This document shows, one piece after another, positions 24,253 through 33,645 of a DNA stretch of 64,000 bases. Below the pieces are notes generated by a model, which saw nothing but the letters and a program-made list of their open reading frames with translations, searched no databases and was not told the DNA's origin. Source of the DNA: Gamsiella multidivaricata (taxonomy: Eukaryota > Mortierellomycota > Mortierellomycetes > Mortierellales > Mortierellaceae); contig NW_026251729.1 of the NCBI RefSeq assembly GCF_025024155.1, positions 248,001 to 312,000 of the forward strand. Direction: 5' to 3'. How positions within the stretch are numbered: position 1 is the first letter of the stretch; the number at the start of each line of letters is the position of its first letter. The translations under genes and the position numbers were made by a program.

Positions 24253-24468
24253 GCACACCAAGGATTTCGATGCATAGATTTTTCTGTGTCGATTCGACAC
24301 CCATGACTCGCAAAGCATCATTCCAGACAGAGCCATCATGAACATACACACACATCCATCCTCTCGAATATACATTGTACTACTTATCCACAACCAGGTT
24401 ACATAAAACTCAAATCATTATTCGTCAGTCGCACTAAATACTGTACCAAGCTAAATATCTGCTTCGCG
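24253..24468. other. PDA1 3' flank
   Basis: Downstream sequence of PDA1 up to the poly-T tract that begins the LINE-like array. No gene is supported. Confidence 0.5.
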
Positions 24469-25012
24469 TTTTTTTTTTTTTTTTTTTTTTTTTTTAACGA
24501 CAACCCTCAAAGGCATGGGATTTATTAACTGCGGTCTGAAGAAAACCTGCAGGTGTGACGGAAAACAAACAGCAAGCTGCCCACTCCGACTATGTCACAA
24601 CGGAGCCATATTTCATATTCAATGACCACATGAGTGGTGAACCGATAGCTCCTGCTCTCTATGTGGCCTGTTGTGCGTGAAAGTCATCCTTTAGCCATGG
24701 TCCTCTGACATTTTAAGAAATTGACATCCTCCCAGTGGCCCCATCACATCGAGTCTCAGCTGTCCCAGGTAGTACCCCTGCACTCGTTCATCCGTGGCGT
24801 CATTGATCTCTTTAACATCGGGTGCCTGTCGTTGCCTAAGGGTAGATCCCATAAAATCATTGCCGCTACGTCTGTGCTCTCCAACCCAGTTGCGTCCCCG
24901 GGCGCGTTTGCTCACAGCAGTGATCCCATGTTCACGTTTCCAGTCGACGGTGACTTTGCATCTTCTGTTCCAGACCTCAGTCCGGCGCAGCGGGTGTTTT
25001 GTTCAATACCCT
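24469..25012 (-). mobile_element. LINE-like 3'-end fragment, copy 1
   Basis: On the minus strand a reading frame (GRTEVWNRRCKVTVDWKREHG, then SKRARGRNWVGEHRRS) ends at 24691. About 195 nt of trailer and an A-tail follow, visible as the T-run 24469-24496 on the plus strand. The Trp-Asn-x-Arg-Cys...Asp-Trp-x-Arg-x-x-Gly-Ile...Lys-Arg motif recurs in two more copies. It resembles the C-terminal tail of non-LTR reverse transcriptases in early fungi. No reverse transcriptase core is present, so the copy is 5'-truncated. Confidence 0.55.
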
Positions 25013-25355
25013 CTGCTATAACCCTTGGCCTGTATTTTATTTTTTATTTTTTATTTTTCATTTTCTAGAGCGTTATTTAAAGAACCCACGCAATAGCAAC
25101 CACAAAAAATAAATCCATTGGCTCCAGAGACCTCTGAGGATTATTTTCGGGCTCTTGGGGCCCCAGGGAGGGCCTAGAAACCCTTAAAATCCCGTTTTTG
25201 TTATTTTCATGATATACAAAATATATCCTATCATCATCCTATCAGAATGAGAGCATGGAATGTTACAGGGAATCGGGGCCGGAGCAAGGTAGGGTAGACT
25301 TGTAGGGGAAGGCAAGGGAGGGTAAGGTAAGTGCAAGGTGGATAGGCGGAGGGAG

Positions 25356-25358
<3 letters not shown>

Positions 25359-25390
<32 letters not shown>
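25359..25390. repeat. (GT)n microsatellite
   Basis: An uninterrupted GT run of about 16 units within the repeat-rich interval. Confidence 0.95.
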
Positions 25391-25394
<4 letters not shown>

Positions 25395-25665
25395 GTAATT
25401 AGATAGGTAGATAGGGATCGGGTGGAAGGGAAAAGGGCAAGTGGAATACACTTCAGTCAAGTTGCCAAAGGGTACTATATCTTTCTCTGGGTGTTCGGAA
25501 CCGCTTTATTATTCATGGTATCCTTCGCGTTTATATACAGAAGCGAGGCCCGGATCGGCGCCGCGCTGACTAATCCTCAAGGGTAGATGTAGATGGAGTG
25601 TTGTGTGCCGGTCGGGTTTGGGCGCAGCTCAGACAAAAATAATGCAAAAAGCCGCAGTGGTAAAA

Positions 25666-25682
25666 GGGACAGTCGTGCAGAT
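25666..25682 (-). repeat. Constant 5' leader, truncated occurrence
   Basis: GGGACAGTCGTGCAGAT on the plus strand directly abuts the T-run 25682-25707. Read on the minus strand it is ATCTGCACGACTGTCCC following the A-tail of copy 2, then TTTTACCACTGCGGC, a third body sequence different from copies 2 and 3. Confidence 0.7.
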
Positions 25683-26533
25683 TTTTTTTTTTTTTTTTTT
25701 TTTTTTTATTAACATAAATCCCCATGAGCACGCAACGCATGGTCCGCAAAGGCCTTGAATGGTCCGCAAAGGCCTTGAATGGTCCGCAAAGGCCTTGAAG
25801 CCATAGATGCCTTCCATGCACGGCAGAGCCGCATCCCCTACCAACTATGTTGGCTTGAGGCGTCAAATTCATAACCCATGTCGCATAGCTAGCCTAACCT
25901 AACTCCTGCGTGACCTGTTGCGCGATACACGTCTCCTAATCCAGATCCAATGTTAATAAAGTTGTTTTTAAACCGAATAACCCCTCCATTATGTCCAACT
26001 TCCCTCGCCCCAAGCAATGCTGTAGCACCCTATAATCCGCGGCCCGTCTACCTTCCTGGATCTCCGTTGCAAGTAACCGTCTCCCTTTCAAATCAGAGAA
26101 ATCACCAACACTACGTTGGTGTCCCCGATCACCGTTGCGTCCTCCGGCGCGTTTGCTCATGAAGGTGATTCCAACTGACTTTTCCCAGGCGACAGTGTCC
26201 TCGCATCGTTTGTTCCATATCTTGGTCCTGCCAAATTCTTCGATCCTGCTCACGAACTTTGTCACCATGATCGTCGCAATCCACTTGGTGGTGGTAAATA
26301 ACTGCTTCCAGGTCTCAATGAGTCTCATTGGCACCAAACCTCGGTATAAGTCCTTGACCTCCCAATCTGCCTCACTCTCCGGCTCCTCTCCTTCCGCAAC
26401 CCGATATGTCCCTCGTCTTTCCGCCGTCCCCTGAATCCACTGCATTGACTCCCAGATAGCCTTCGTTCCTGTTGCCGAGAAGTTGGGACAAGTCGCAGTG
26501 AAGGGCTTGGAAAGGGACAGTCGTGCAGATAAG
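25682..26533 (-). mobile_element. LINE-like 3'-end fragment, copy 2
   Basis: The copy starts on the minus strand with the constant leader CTTATCTGCACGACTGTCCC (26533-26514). A frame follows containing KDLYRGLVPMRLIETWKQLF, IEEFGRTKIWNKRC and EKSVGITFMSKRAGGRN, with a stop at 25936. About 230 nt of trailer then lead to the A-tail (T-run 25682-25707). It aligns with copies 1 and 3 but extends further upstream than copy 3. It is non-autonomous because no endonuclease or reverse transcriptase core remains. Confidence 0.6.
25739..25799. repeat. Three perfect 20-bp tandem repeats
   Basis: ATGGTCCGCAAAGGCCTTGA occurs three times in a row within the trailer side of copy 2, followed by AGCC. Confidence 0.95.
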
Positions 26534-27237
26534 TTTTTTTTTTTTTGATAACTAGAACCCACGAGGATATGTGGGATTTATTAGTGAGGGACTCTAGACT
26601 AGGGAACCCTATTGCTAGAGGCATAGTAAAGGGTGCTCAATATTCTAATAAACGGCTTTTGCCGCACCGCTGCTGGTCACTCGCAGCTCCAATCCCCTTC
26701 ACAATCCCAGTCAGCATGAGTGGTAACTCGACCCCGCCTGGGGTCGGTGACTGAGCCCTGCTCCCTACTTGGCCTGTTGTGCGCGAAGGTCATCCTTTAG
26801 CCGCGTTCCTCAATCATCAAAAATTTACAGTTGCCGGTGCGTTCCATCACGTTTAGCTCCACCTGCTGCATGCAGCTTTGCAGCACTCGCTTGTCCGCTC
26901 GTTCCTCGATCTCTTTCACATCCAATGCACGTCGTTGTCTCCTGGAGGATCCAACAAAACCACTACCACTACGTCTGTGCTCTCCAACACAGTTGCGTCC
27001 CCGGGCGCGTTTGCTCATGGTAGTGATCCCATTTTCTCTTTCCCAGTCGACGGTGACTTTGCATCTTTTGTTCCAGATTTCTGTCCGTCCGAATTCCTCG
27101 ATGGCCTTGACGAATCGGCCGACCATGTACCTCGCGATCGAGGTGGTCGTCTTGAATAGGCTCTCCCAGTCCTTGGCGAGAGCCGCTGGTGTCAGTCCGT
27201 GGTACAAATCTTGAACCGGGACAGTCGTGCAGATAAG
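26534..27237 (-). mobile_element. LINE-like 3'-end fragment, copy 3
   Basis: The same constant leader (27237-27218) is joined directly to the QDLYHGLTPAALAKDWESLF part of the frame, so this copy lacks the roughly 60 residues between leader and DLY(R/H)GL found in copy 2. It continues EEFGRTEIWNKRCKVTVDW and SKRARGRNCVGEHRRS to a stop at 26797, a 250-nt trailer and an A-tail (T-run 26534-26545). The tail abuts the leader of copy 2. Confidence 0.6.
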
Positions 27238-28002
27238 GAGGGTGTGCAATTATAGGTTTTTTTATTTTTTTTATTCAACATGGCCTCCGAGAGAGAACAA
27301 TCAGTGCTGGTTTCCTAGTGAATAGTCTCTGAGACTTGTGTCTATCTGGCCCTAAATCTTCTAGTGTGGCAGTCGCACCATCTCCAACAACTTCACTGTA
27401 ACCTCCCTAAGCGTCCCGAGGTCTTTCTCCTGCGATCCGCTCGGCTAGCTGGCAGGCTCCTCACCTGCAAATCTGCCAAGACCATCTCTCCAATTGCAAC
27501 CTGTACATCTGGGAGATGGTCTTGGTTTCTTGAGAGCACGGAATCCGTTCTACTGGCTTGCGAGCCGACTCCTCTACTATTGTAACATTTCCTCCTCCTC
27601 CTCGTCCCGTCTTTCCTCCACCTGAGGTCACTGGATGTGAGCTCAGATTAGCCTATTATAAAGTGGGCCTACTCACTTTTGAACTTATACCTGTAACCCC
27701 GGCAGGGGTAGCTAAGACGCATGCTGCCAGTGCAGTGGAATAACTTGTACACCCTGGTGTATAGCTGGGAAGTTCTGAACCAGCGCCTCTCGAAGTCCGG
27801 AGGCTAGCGCAAGGGCGAAATTTATTCTGAGCATTTTGTCAAGCGTTAAGGAAGGGGAAAGGAAACCCACAACGATTACATGGGGTAGTGCCACTCAATG
27901 TGGGGGTCGCCGGGGAAAGGAAACCCACATAACTGAAGTGGGGTAGTACGCCCGACTCATGCTCCAAATAAATTTCTATGCGTAGCACATATTACTGTGC
28001 TT
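27238..28002. repeat. Repeat-rich interval with duplicated motif
   Basis: It begins with another T-run (27257-27273), the likely tail of a further copy. At 27854-27950 a unit containing GGGGAAAGGAAACCCACA and later TGGGGTAGT occurs twice. No gene is supported. Confidence 0.45.
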
Positions 28003-28079
28003 TAACCAGGGCTCGAACCTGGTCCCTTCGCGTTACAAGGGAGGTGCCCTGACCAGTATGCTAACTGAGCCATCGGGCC
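28003..28079 (-). other. tRNA-like sequence (SINE head or tRNA pseudogene)
   Basis: On the minus strand GGCCCGATGGCTCAGTTAGC resembles a tRNA 5' end with box A. GGTTCGAGCCC is a good box B inside a perfect five-pair T stem (CCAGG/CCTGG). The 3' end (TTAAAGC) cannot pair with the 5' end, and the anticodon stem is mispaired, so a functional tRNA is unlikely. The body continues into the duplicated motif downstream, which would suit a tRNA-derived SINE. Confidence 0.45.
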
Positions 28080-28186
28080 TTTGTGCAATTATAGGTTGTG
28101 TGCAATTAGAGATATATGCAATTAAGATAAATAATTATATGTGGAATATGTAGGTCTATAGACCGCAGCAGGAAATCGAAATATTG

Positions 28187-28258
28187 TCCTAATTGGTCCA
28201 GTGGTCAGGATTCCTCGCTTTCACCGAGGCGGCCCGGGTTCGAACCCCGGATTGGGAA
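28187..28258 (+). tRNA. tRNA-Glu (UUC)
   Basis: 72 nt with a complete cloverleaf. The acceptor TCCTAAT pairs with ATTGGGA (one T-G pair), with discriminator A. The D arm reads GGTCCAGTGGTCAGGA. The anticodon stem CCTCG/CGAGG encloses loop CTTTCAC, giving anticodon TTC. The T arm is CCGGG TTCGAAC CCCGG. A run of T (28261-28264) follows as the Pol III terminator. No intron is present. Confidence 0.96.
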
Positions 28259-28305
28259 CTTTTTACCTTCAGCTGCTTTTTTATAGGTTTGGCAACCCTC
28301 CCCTA

Positions 28306-28394
28306 CAGTGCATTTTGCTGAATGCTGCAATTTTCATAGTGAAAGTGCAGCATTTCGATTAAATTGAAATATATTAAAGGTGTTATTCAATCGA
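28306..28394 (+). repeat. Left TIR of the pogo-type element
   Basis: 89 bp, matching 30374-30462 in inverse orientation with one mismatch. It includes a 9-bp inner palindrome arm pair. Confidence 0.95.
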
Positions 28395-28480
28395 ATGTGA
28401 CGTAAGATATACCTTATATCCTCGCAGAGATTGCCTCATATCTTCATCAGCGGTAGCATTATCTTTCCTCACCTTTCAAT

Positions 28481-30371
28481 ATGCCAAGACACAACGAAAC
28501 CCGTACCAGTACCGACAAACGATCGCGAAAGTCTCCTCTCTTAGACATCACGCCCACTTTCAGCCAGCTCCAGAATGGCGCCTCTGCACAACCAGAGGAA
28601 GCGCAGGCGCTGGAGTACTATTCATTGTTGGCCAACGCTCGGGCTGGCATCGACAAACAACAACCTCAAAAGCCTGCCGGATCGAAACCCGAAAGAGGTG
28701 CTGGATTTTCTCTAAGGAGCAGGATGGAGGCAGTCGAGATCTTTCGCTATCTGAAAAAGACGAATAAGAAGGTTAACGCCTCCAACTTTCATCAGTATGT
28801 AAACCGCCCCATCAACAGAATGTCGATCACACAGTGGGACAAGGACTTCGACAAGATCAAGTTTGATGTGGCGCATGGTCGAGGCAATAAGTGCACGCTT
28901 TCCAAAAGTCCAGTCGACCTATTACGACATATCATGGATGAGACCATCTACAGTTGGCTGCTGGAGGTTCGAAAGAACAATGGCGTTGTTAGTGGTCTCC
29001 AGCTTGAGGCTGCAGCCGATTCCGTTCTTCACATTTTGATGGACGACATTTGCGGCATCGACGATATTCATCATGGTCGTGCAATTTCTTTCACGGCGTC
29101 GTGGCGATCGAGGATGACCCAAGAGTATAGTGTCGCCTACTGCAGTCTCCAAGGAGAAGCGGGATCTGTCGACAAGGACGCCATTGCAGAAAGAATGGAG
29201 GGAATCCGCAACATATGCTCTAACTTCGAGCCCGACAACATCTACAGCTGCGATGAGACTGACATGTACCTTAAGGAGCTTTCCACACGCTCTTACACTA
29301 CAGAGGAATTTGTGAGTGGTGCCAAAGCAGAGCGGGGAGAAGCTCGAGTGTCGATTCTCTTCTGTGTCAATGCTACTGGATCTTCGCTTGCCCGAGCAGC
29401 AGCAGTAGAGGCCTTGAGACCTCTTGTCATAAGTAAGCCCTCAAACACGTCGTATCATTGTTCCGAAGAAAAAAAATAAATGTTAATTATTTTGTCTCTT
29501 TACTTATTCTAGGCGCGCATCTTGCTCGAAATATCCAACCATGCCCTGAGGTTCCTGTCACCTCGTTAAAACATGGAAAAGGATACATGACCGGGAGGCT
29601 ATCAAGGAATGGCTTCATGCTCTCGATGACATACTCACGAAAAAAAGTCTTCTGCTTATCGACTCATGTGGGGCACACGGCAAGCCTAGCGACAACGACC
29701 CGCTTGTAGGAGAGATATTTAAACATCTTCAGATCGGGCGCCTGCCACCCAATTCAACATCCGTCACCCAACCTTTGGATCAAGGGATAATCAGTGTATT
29801 CAAACGAAAATACCTCGAGATGCTCAGCAATAAAGCAGTTACACAACAGTATGCCACCGGAAGGAAGATTACCAACGGCGAGGCATGGTCGCTTATTCCA
29901 TACGCGTGGTCTCATGTCAAGGCTGCGACAGTGAGGCATTGTTTTTGCAAAGCGGGAGTCCTTTCAAAGGCGCAAGTTGACAGGCTGGAGCGGGAATCGT
30001 TGGACGTGGAGGAGCAAACACCAATGTACCCACCTATGCCAGACACTGACGCAAGTCGAGTCAAGGGGCGTTATGTGCGCTTGATTGCTTCAGTCATGGA
30101 CGGAGAAAGGATCCAGTTTTCTCTCGATAAGAACCAAAAGGACGCCCAAGATATGGCAGAGGAGATCAAGCAGAAGTTGCGCAATAAGATCGTCAAGAGG
30201 TATGGCCCACGAGACAGGAGTTCCTCAATCGAGTAAGATGCTATCGACTCATTCAAGTTCATGTACCAAGGACAGAGTCTTGCAATAACGGTGGTGGAGA
30301 TGCTCAAGGATAAGGACGCTATTAGCCGAAGGGCAGCAAGGTGTGTGATCCGTAAATCCAAGCAGAAATAA
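28481..30371 (+). pseudogene. pogo-type DDE transposase, frameshifted and with a premature stop
   Basis: Exon 1 (28481-29432) encodes a basic N-terminus, a CENP-B/Tc5-like helix-turn-helix region (SITQWDKDFDKIKF, FTASWRSRMTQEYS) and the first catalytic Asp in YSCDETDMYLKELSTRSY. After the intron 29433-29512 (GTAAGC..CTAG) the frame runs SAHLARNIQPCPEVPVTS to about 29597. There the protein continues only in a shifted frame (DREAIKEWLHALDDIL, LLIDSCGAHGKPSDN with the second Asp, STSVTQPLDQGIISVFKRKY with the third). A TAA at 30234-30236 interrupts the C-terminus, which remains open in the same frame to 30371. One frameshift plus one nonsense codon make this copy non-coding for a full transposase. 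Confidence 0.85.
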
Positions 30372-30373
30372 AA

Positions 30374-30462
30374 TCGATTGAATAACGCCTTTAATATATT
30401 TCAATTTAATCGAAATGCTGCACTTTCACTATGAAAATTGCAGCATTCAGCAAAATGCACTG
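30374..30462 (-). repeat. Right TIR of the pogo-type element
   Basis: Inverse copy of 28306-28394, ending GCACTG followed by TA. Confidence 0.95.
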
Positions 30463-30464
30463 TA

Positions 30465-31375
30465 GTAGATTTTTATTCCTTGGGCGTTGCCCAATAGCGC
30501 GTCGTGTTTTCATGAGCCTAGCGATGCATCCTCGTGTTCTGCTGTGTATAGATGGATAGTCCTCAAATGCGCCAAGAAGCGGTGCGTGCCTTATGTGTTA
30601 GGACGGAGCGTAGAGATGCAATTCCAGCTGTGTGGATGAAAAGTGCCAGACTATATCAGCGTGCACAGTGTATGAAAAAAAAAACCTCTCAGCGGAATTA
30701 GGCGCAGCACTTTGAGCGTCAAAGAGCACTCAGTTCATTTGAAACGCTGTCTTATTCAACAAGGAAATCCTTATAGGGAAAGGATCATGCAGCCATGAAG
30801 CTGGGCTAAGCACTGCTTAGCACAACTGCCAATTCATAAATTCATAAGAATATAAAGGTATTATGGACGTCATTCCTTGCTGCTGTTCTTGCTGCTATTT
30901 TATGGACCCTCTTTTCCCCACCACCCTCACTCCTACAATATCACTGTTCATGATCACACTCGGCCTTCTAATGGTCTTGCTGGTCTTGGTCCGCCACCTT
31001 ATCCATGATGCTCTCAATGTTGGTGGCCTTAATCTCATGTTCCTCGTCGCTGTCAGCCGGCAGATTCTGAGAGTCGATGGACGGGGAAGGGGGTCTCGAG
31101 TGCAGGCGGAGTAAACCGAACTAGCTTCTGATAAACCTGATATGATGAATGGTGCTCCTTCATCTATATCACAACAATAGTACAATAGCGTTAGAAGATG
31201 TCTGAAGTGCAGGTAGGGTGTTGGAGAGATCTATGATGCGCGAAAAACTGGCGGACTGGAAGCTGTGACCTATGTGTTCCTGGCGAGGCACATATTATGT
31301 CCCATGCTTCTCAAAATCTGAACGTAAAAGGATGACACATCGTTCAAAGCCTCTACCATGTTCACCATTGTATCC
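30465..31375. other. Intergenic region
   Basis: No supported gene. A minus-strand frame downstream of the next entry (..NDVSSFYVQILRSMGHNM) may be a lost or out-of-frame 3' part of that gene. Confidence 0.5.
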
Positions 31376-32101
31376 TCACCGTAATGGAGTCGACGATCTT
31401 CTGTACGCTCTTGACTCGCTCTGGTAATGATATGACTCTCTGACTCTCTCGTCCAAATGCTTTTCCATGTTGGCTATTGCGATTGCTGTTGCCCCCGTGC
31501 TCTTGACTCGTCCATTCAGATCGTTTGCGAAGTGGATTAAATTCTCGTTCATCCTCTGCAGTTGCTTGGTAGTGGCGGTCAAGTTCTCTGATATCGTTTC
31601 GTTGAAAGCCAAGGGGACCGCAACTTGCGTGTTGTCCTGTGGAAGGATGGCGGTGGTAGTGACCGGTGGATGGCTAGGATGGACGTATGGGTGATACCTA
31701 GCGTTTGCTTCATTGGCTGCTGCTGCTGCTGTTGCTGTGTATGCAGTGGTGTTGCCAATTAGTTTTATGCGCGTGGAGCGGCGTGAGGAACCTGAAGGAT
31801 CGGAAGAACTTTTGAATAGCCAAGGATATTTTCGCTGGTGGTCCTGCAGGACGAATTTGCACTCACGAAAATGCGCTCGTGGGTCCGAGGAGAGGATTGA
31901 CTTGTGGGGACATTTACCACTGGTGCACGCATAACACATATCATACGTGGGGTCTCTCTCCACATCAACCGTGATGTGGGTCGAAGGGTTCACAAATGAG
32001 ACCTTTGGGGTAGCATGATAGCGTAGCTTGTGAGCGGCGGTCTGTTTCTCTATAGGAAGAGAGCAGTTCTTGTAGTCTTTGCACATCGGTTCTCGAGGCA
32101 T
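31376..32101 (-). CDS. Hypothetical protein with Cys/His cluster and C-terminal helical part
   Basis: From the ATG at 32101 (MPREPMCKDYKNC) the frame gives about 241 residues. An N-terminal set of Cys and His residues (CKDYKNC, HKLRYH, CYACTSGKCPHK, HFREC) could bind zinc, but I do not recognise the family. The centre is Ala/Thr-rich, followed by a helical segment (NETISENLTATTKQLQRMNENL). Near the end, another frame reads more like the expected helix (ISLPERVKSVQKIVDSIT) and abuts a GTGAGG donor. A frameshift or missed exon is therefore possible and the C-terminus is uncertain. Confidence 0.4.
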   Translation of the reverse strand: MPREPMCKDYKNCSLPIEKQTAAHKLRYHATPKVSFVNPSTHITVDVERDPTYDMCYACTSGKCPHKSILSSDPRAHFRECKFVLQDHQRKYPWLFKSSSDPSGSSRRSTRIKLIGNTTAYTATAAAAANEANARYHPYVHPSHPPVTTTAILPQDNTQVAVPLAFNETISENLTATTKQLQRMNENLIHFANDLNGRVKSTGATAIAIANMEKHLDERVRESYHYQSESRAYRRSSTPLR

Positions 32102-32203
32102 GTTGAGAGTGTGCAGGATACAGAGCGATTTTGGATATGATTCTGAGTGTGAGTGTGGGTGAGTGACAGGTTTTGCTGCTTGCAAAGTTAGCGTCTCTAG
32201 CAA

Positions 32204-33445
32204 CTCTATTTCTTATCGTCTTTTTTTGCGGGTGTTACGGGGGAGTTACGGGGGCCCTAGAAGGTTTAACTGTTTAACTGCTTGCATGCGTGGTCAAAGT
32301 GAGCGTCTCTGGCAATTATATCTTTTTGTCTTTCTTGAATCATGCGAGAGTTCTGGATGAGCAACATCCACAATTTTTTCAGAACGCGACGGCAGAGCGT
32401 GGTAGCTGACGCGTATCGAACAATGATCCGTGCTAGGCGATAAATGCAATGTTCCTGCTTCGCTCTAATCGTAGTCATCGGGAGTGCTAACCTACGTTGC
32501 AGCGAGGTTTGCTCTTCCATGCTGTTTGTTTAGTAACCTTGATCCGTACCAACAGCTGTACTACATTATTTTTGGACTCTCCTGCAAAGCCAAGCTTTGG
32601 TCACCATCTCAAGAGTTGGGCCCGAGAGTTGGTCTTGCCCCCATGAACATCTGGCCTCTATAAATGATGCTCTTACTGTATGCCCTTTCCTGCATGCACG
32701 CAAAAGGTTTATGCTTGGTTCAGTACACTATGGTGTCATCGGTGCTTCGCCCATTTCCTATAACATTCCAGAACACTGTTGGCATCGACCCAGCCAGTAT
32801 ATAAGCTCTATCTACACATAGAACTAGACAGCAGCATTCACATAAATAAAGCCCTTCTTTCTCCCTGGACCGACTCTCTCCGGATACCATCGTTTGCAAA
32901 TATTATCTGGTGCAAAATAATGGTATCCAGCATACTGGGGCACTTTTGGCGATGAATTAAGGTTAAGAAGAGCCTCTTTTCTTATACGACCATTTAGAAT
33001 AGTAACCAATAAAAATCGAGAAGAATTAGTTTTGTAAAGAAACATGGACTCCTCCGACTTGTTTGGCAGATCTAGAGCCGGAGGGGTTTTTTTTCATCTA
33101 CCTTACGTTTAAGAAGATCTCGCTCTAGACAGCCCCTGCGCACCTGTGCGGACCAAATTTGGGAAAGCTAGACCCACGACACGTCTTAATTTGGAAAGAT
33201 AACATGAACAGGACCTAAAGACAGAAGACCAATGAGGCAAGTGTATCCATCTATTTAGAGGACAATCGTTCCCAGCAACAAACCTCACAAGCACGAAAAT
33301 ACACATAATGGCATCCGGCAACCGTGTGCATTTCAGCACGCGATCCAACCGACTTCGAACGGATGTCCATGGAAAAACAGCAGCCATCCTTGCCATCAAT
33401 ATCCCACCCACGCAGGAACCAGCTGGAGCAGACGATAGGCAGGAT
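32204..33445. other. Intergenic region
   Basis: No supported gene in about 1.2 kb. Short ORFs are present on both strands without recognisable motifs. Confidence 0.55.
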
Positions 33446-33447
33446 GG

Positions 33448-33455
33448 TATAAATA
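33448..33455 (+). promoter_or_regulatory. TATA box of the subtilisin gene
   Basis: TATAAATA about 190 nt upstream of the ATG at 33646. It is followed by a strongly pyrimidine-rich leader (CCCCTCCCCT repeats at about 33565-33590), a common fungal arrangement for highly expressed secreted enzymes. Confidence 0.55.
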
Positions 33456-33645
33456 TCTGCTGCCATTCCCTGGAAACCGACTTCTTCTTTTGCTATCTTC
33501 GATCTCACCACCCTACATCGTACCATAGCCCTTTCCTTACCGCGCCCTCCTTCTGAACCCCCCTTCTCCTCCCCTCCCCTCCCCTCTCCCACCTCGCTAA
33601 TTACCCCTCACAGTCTTCTACAGACACTAGTCCCTACCTCTCACT

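Larger units (their letters stand above)
28306..30462 (+). mobile_element. pogo/Tigger-type Tc1-mariner element, full length but defective
   Basis: 2,157 bp bounded by TA dinucleotides (28304-28305 and 30463-30464). TIRs of 89 bp (28306-28394 and 30374-30462) begin CAGTGCATTTTGCTGAATGC and differ at one position (GGTGTT vs GGCGTT). Each TIR contains an internal inverted pair AATGCTGCA/TGCAGCATT. The inside encodes one transposase, see the separate entry. The TA duplication and CAGT ends are typical of the pogo group. Confidence 0.92.

Noticed and set aside
25359..25800. CRISPR-like array from regularly repeated 20-mers
   Set aside because: The repeats are directly tandem without spacers, in a eukaryotic genome.
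25666..27237. Spliced-leader trans-splicing as source of the constant 20-nt leader
   Set aside because: The joins do not show an AG acceptor context at consistent positions and no donor GT follows the leader in a candidate RNA gene. Template switching or internal deletion is simpler.
28003..28079. Functional tRNA gene on the minus strand
   Set aside because: The acceptor stem cannot pair and the anticodon stem is mispaired, despite good A and B boxes.
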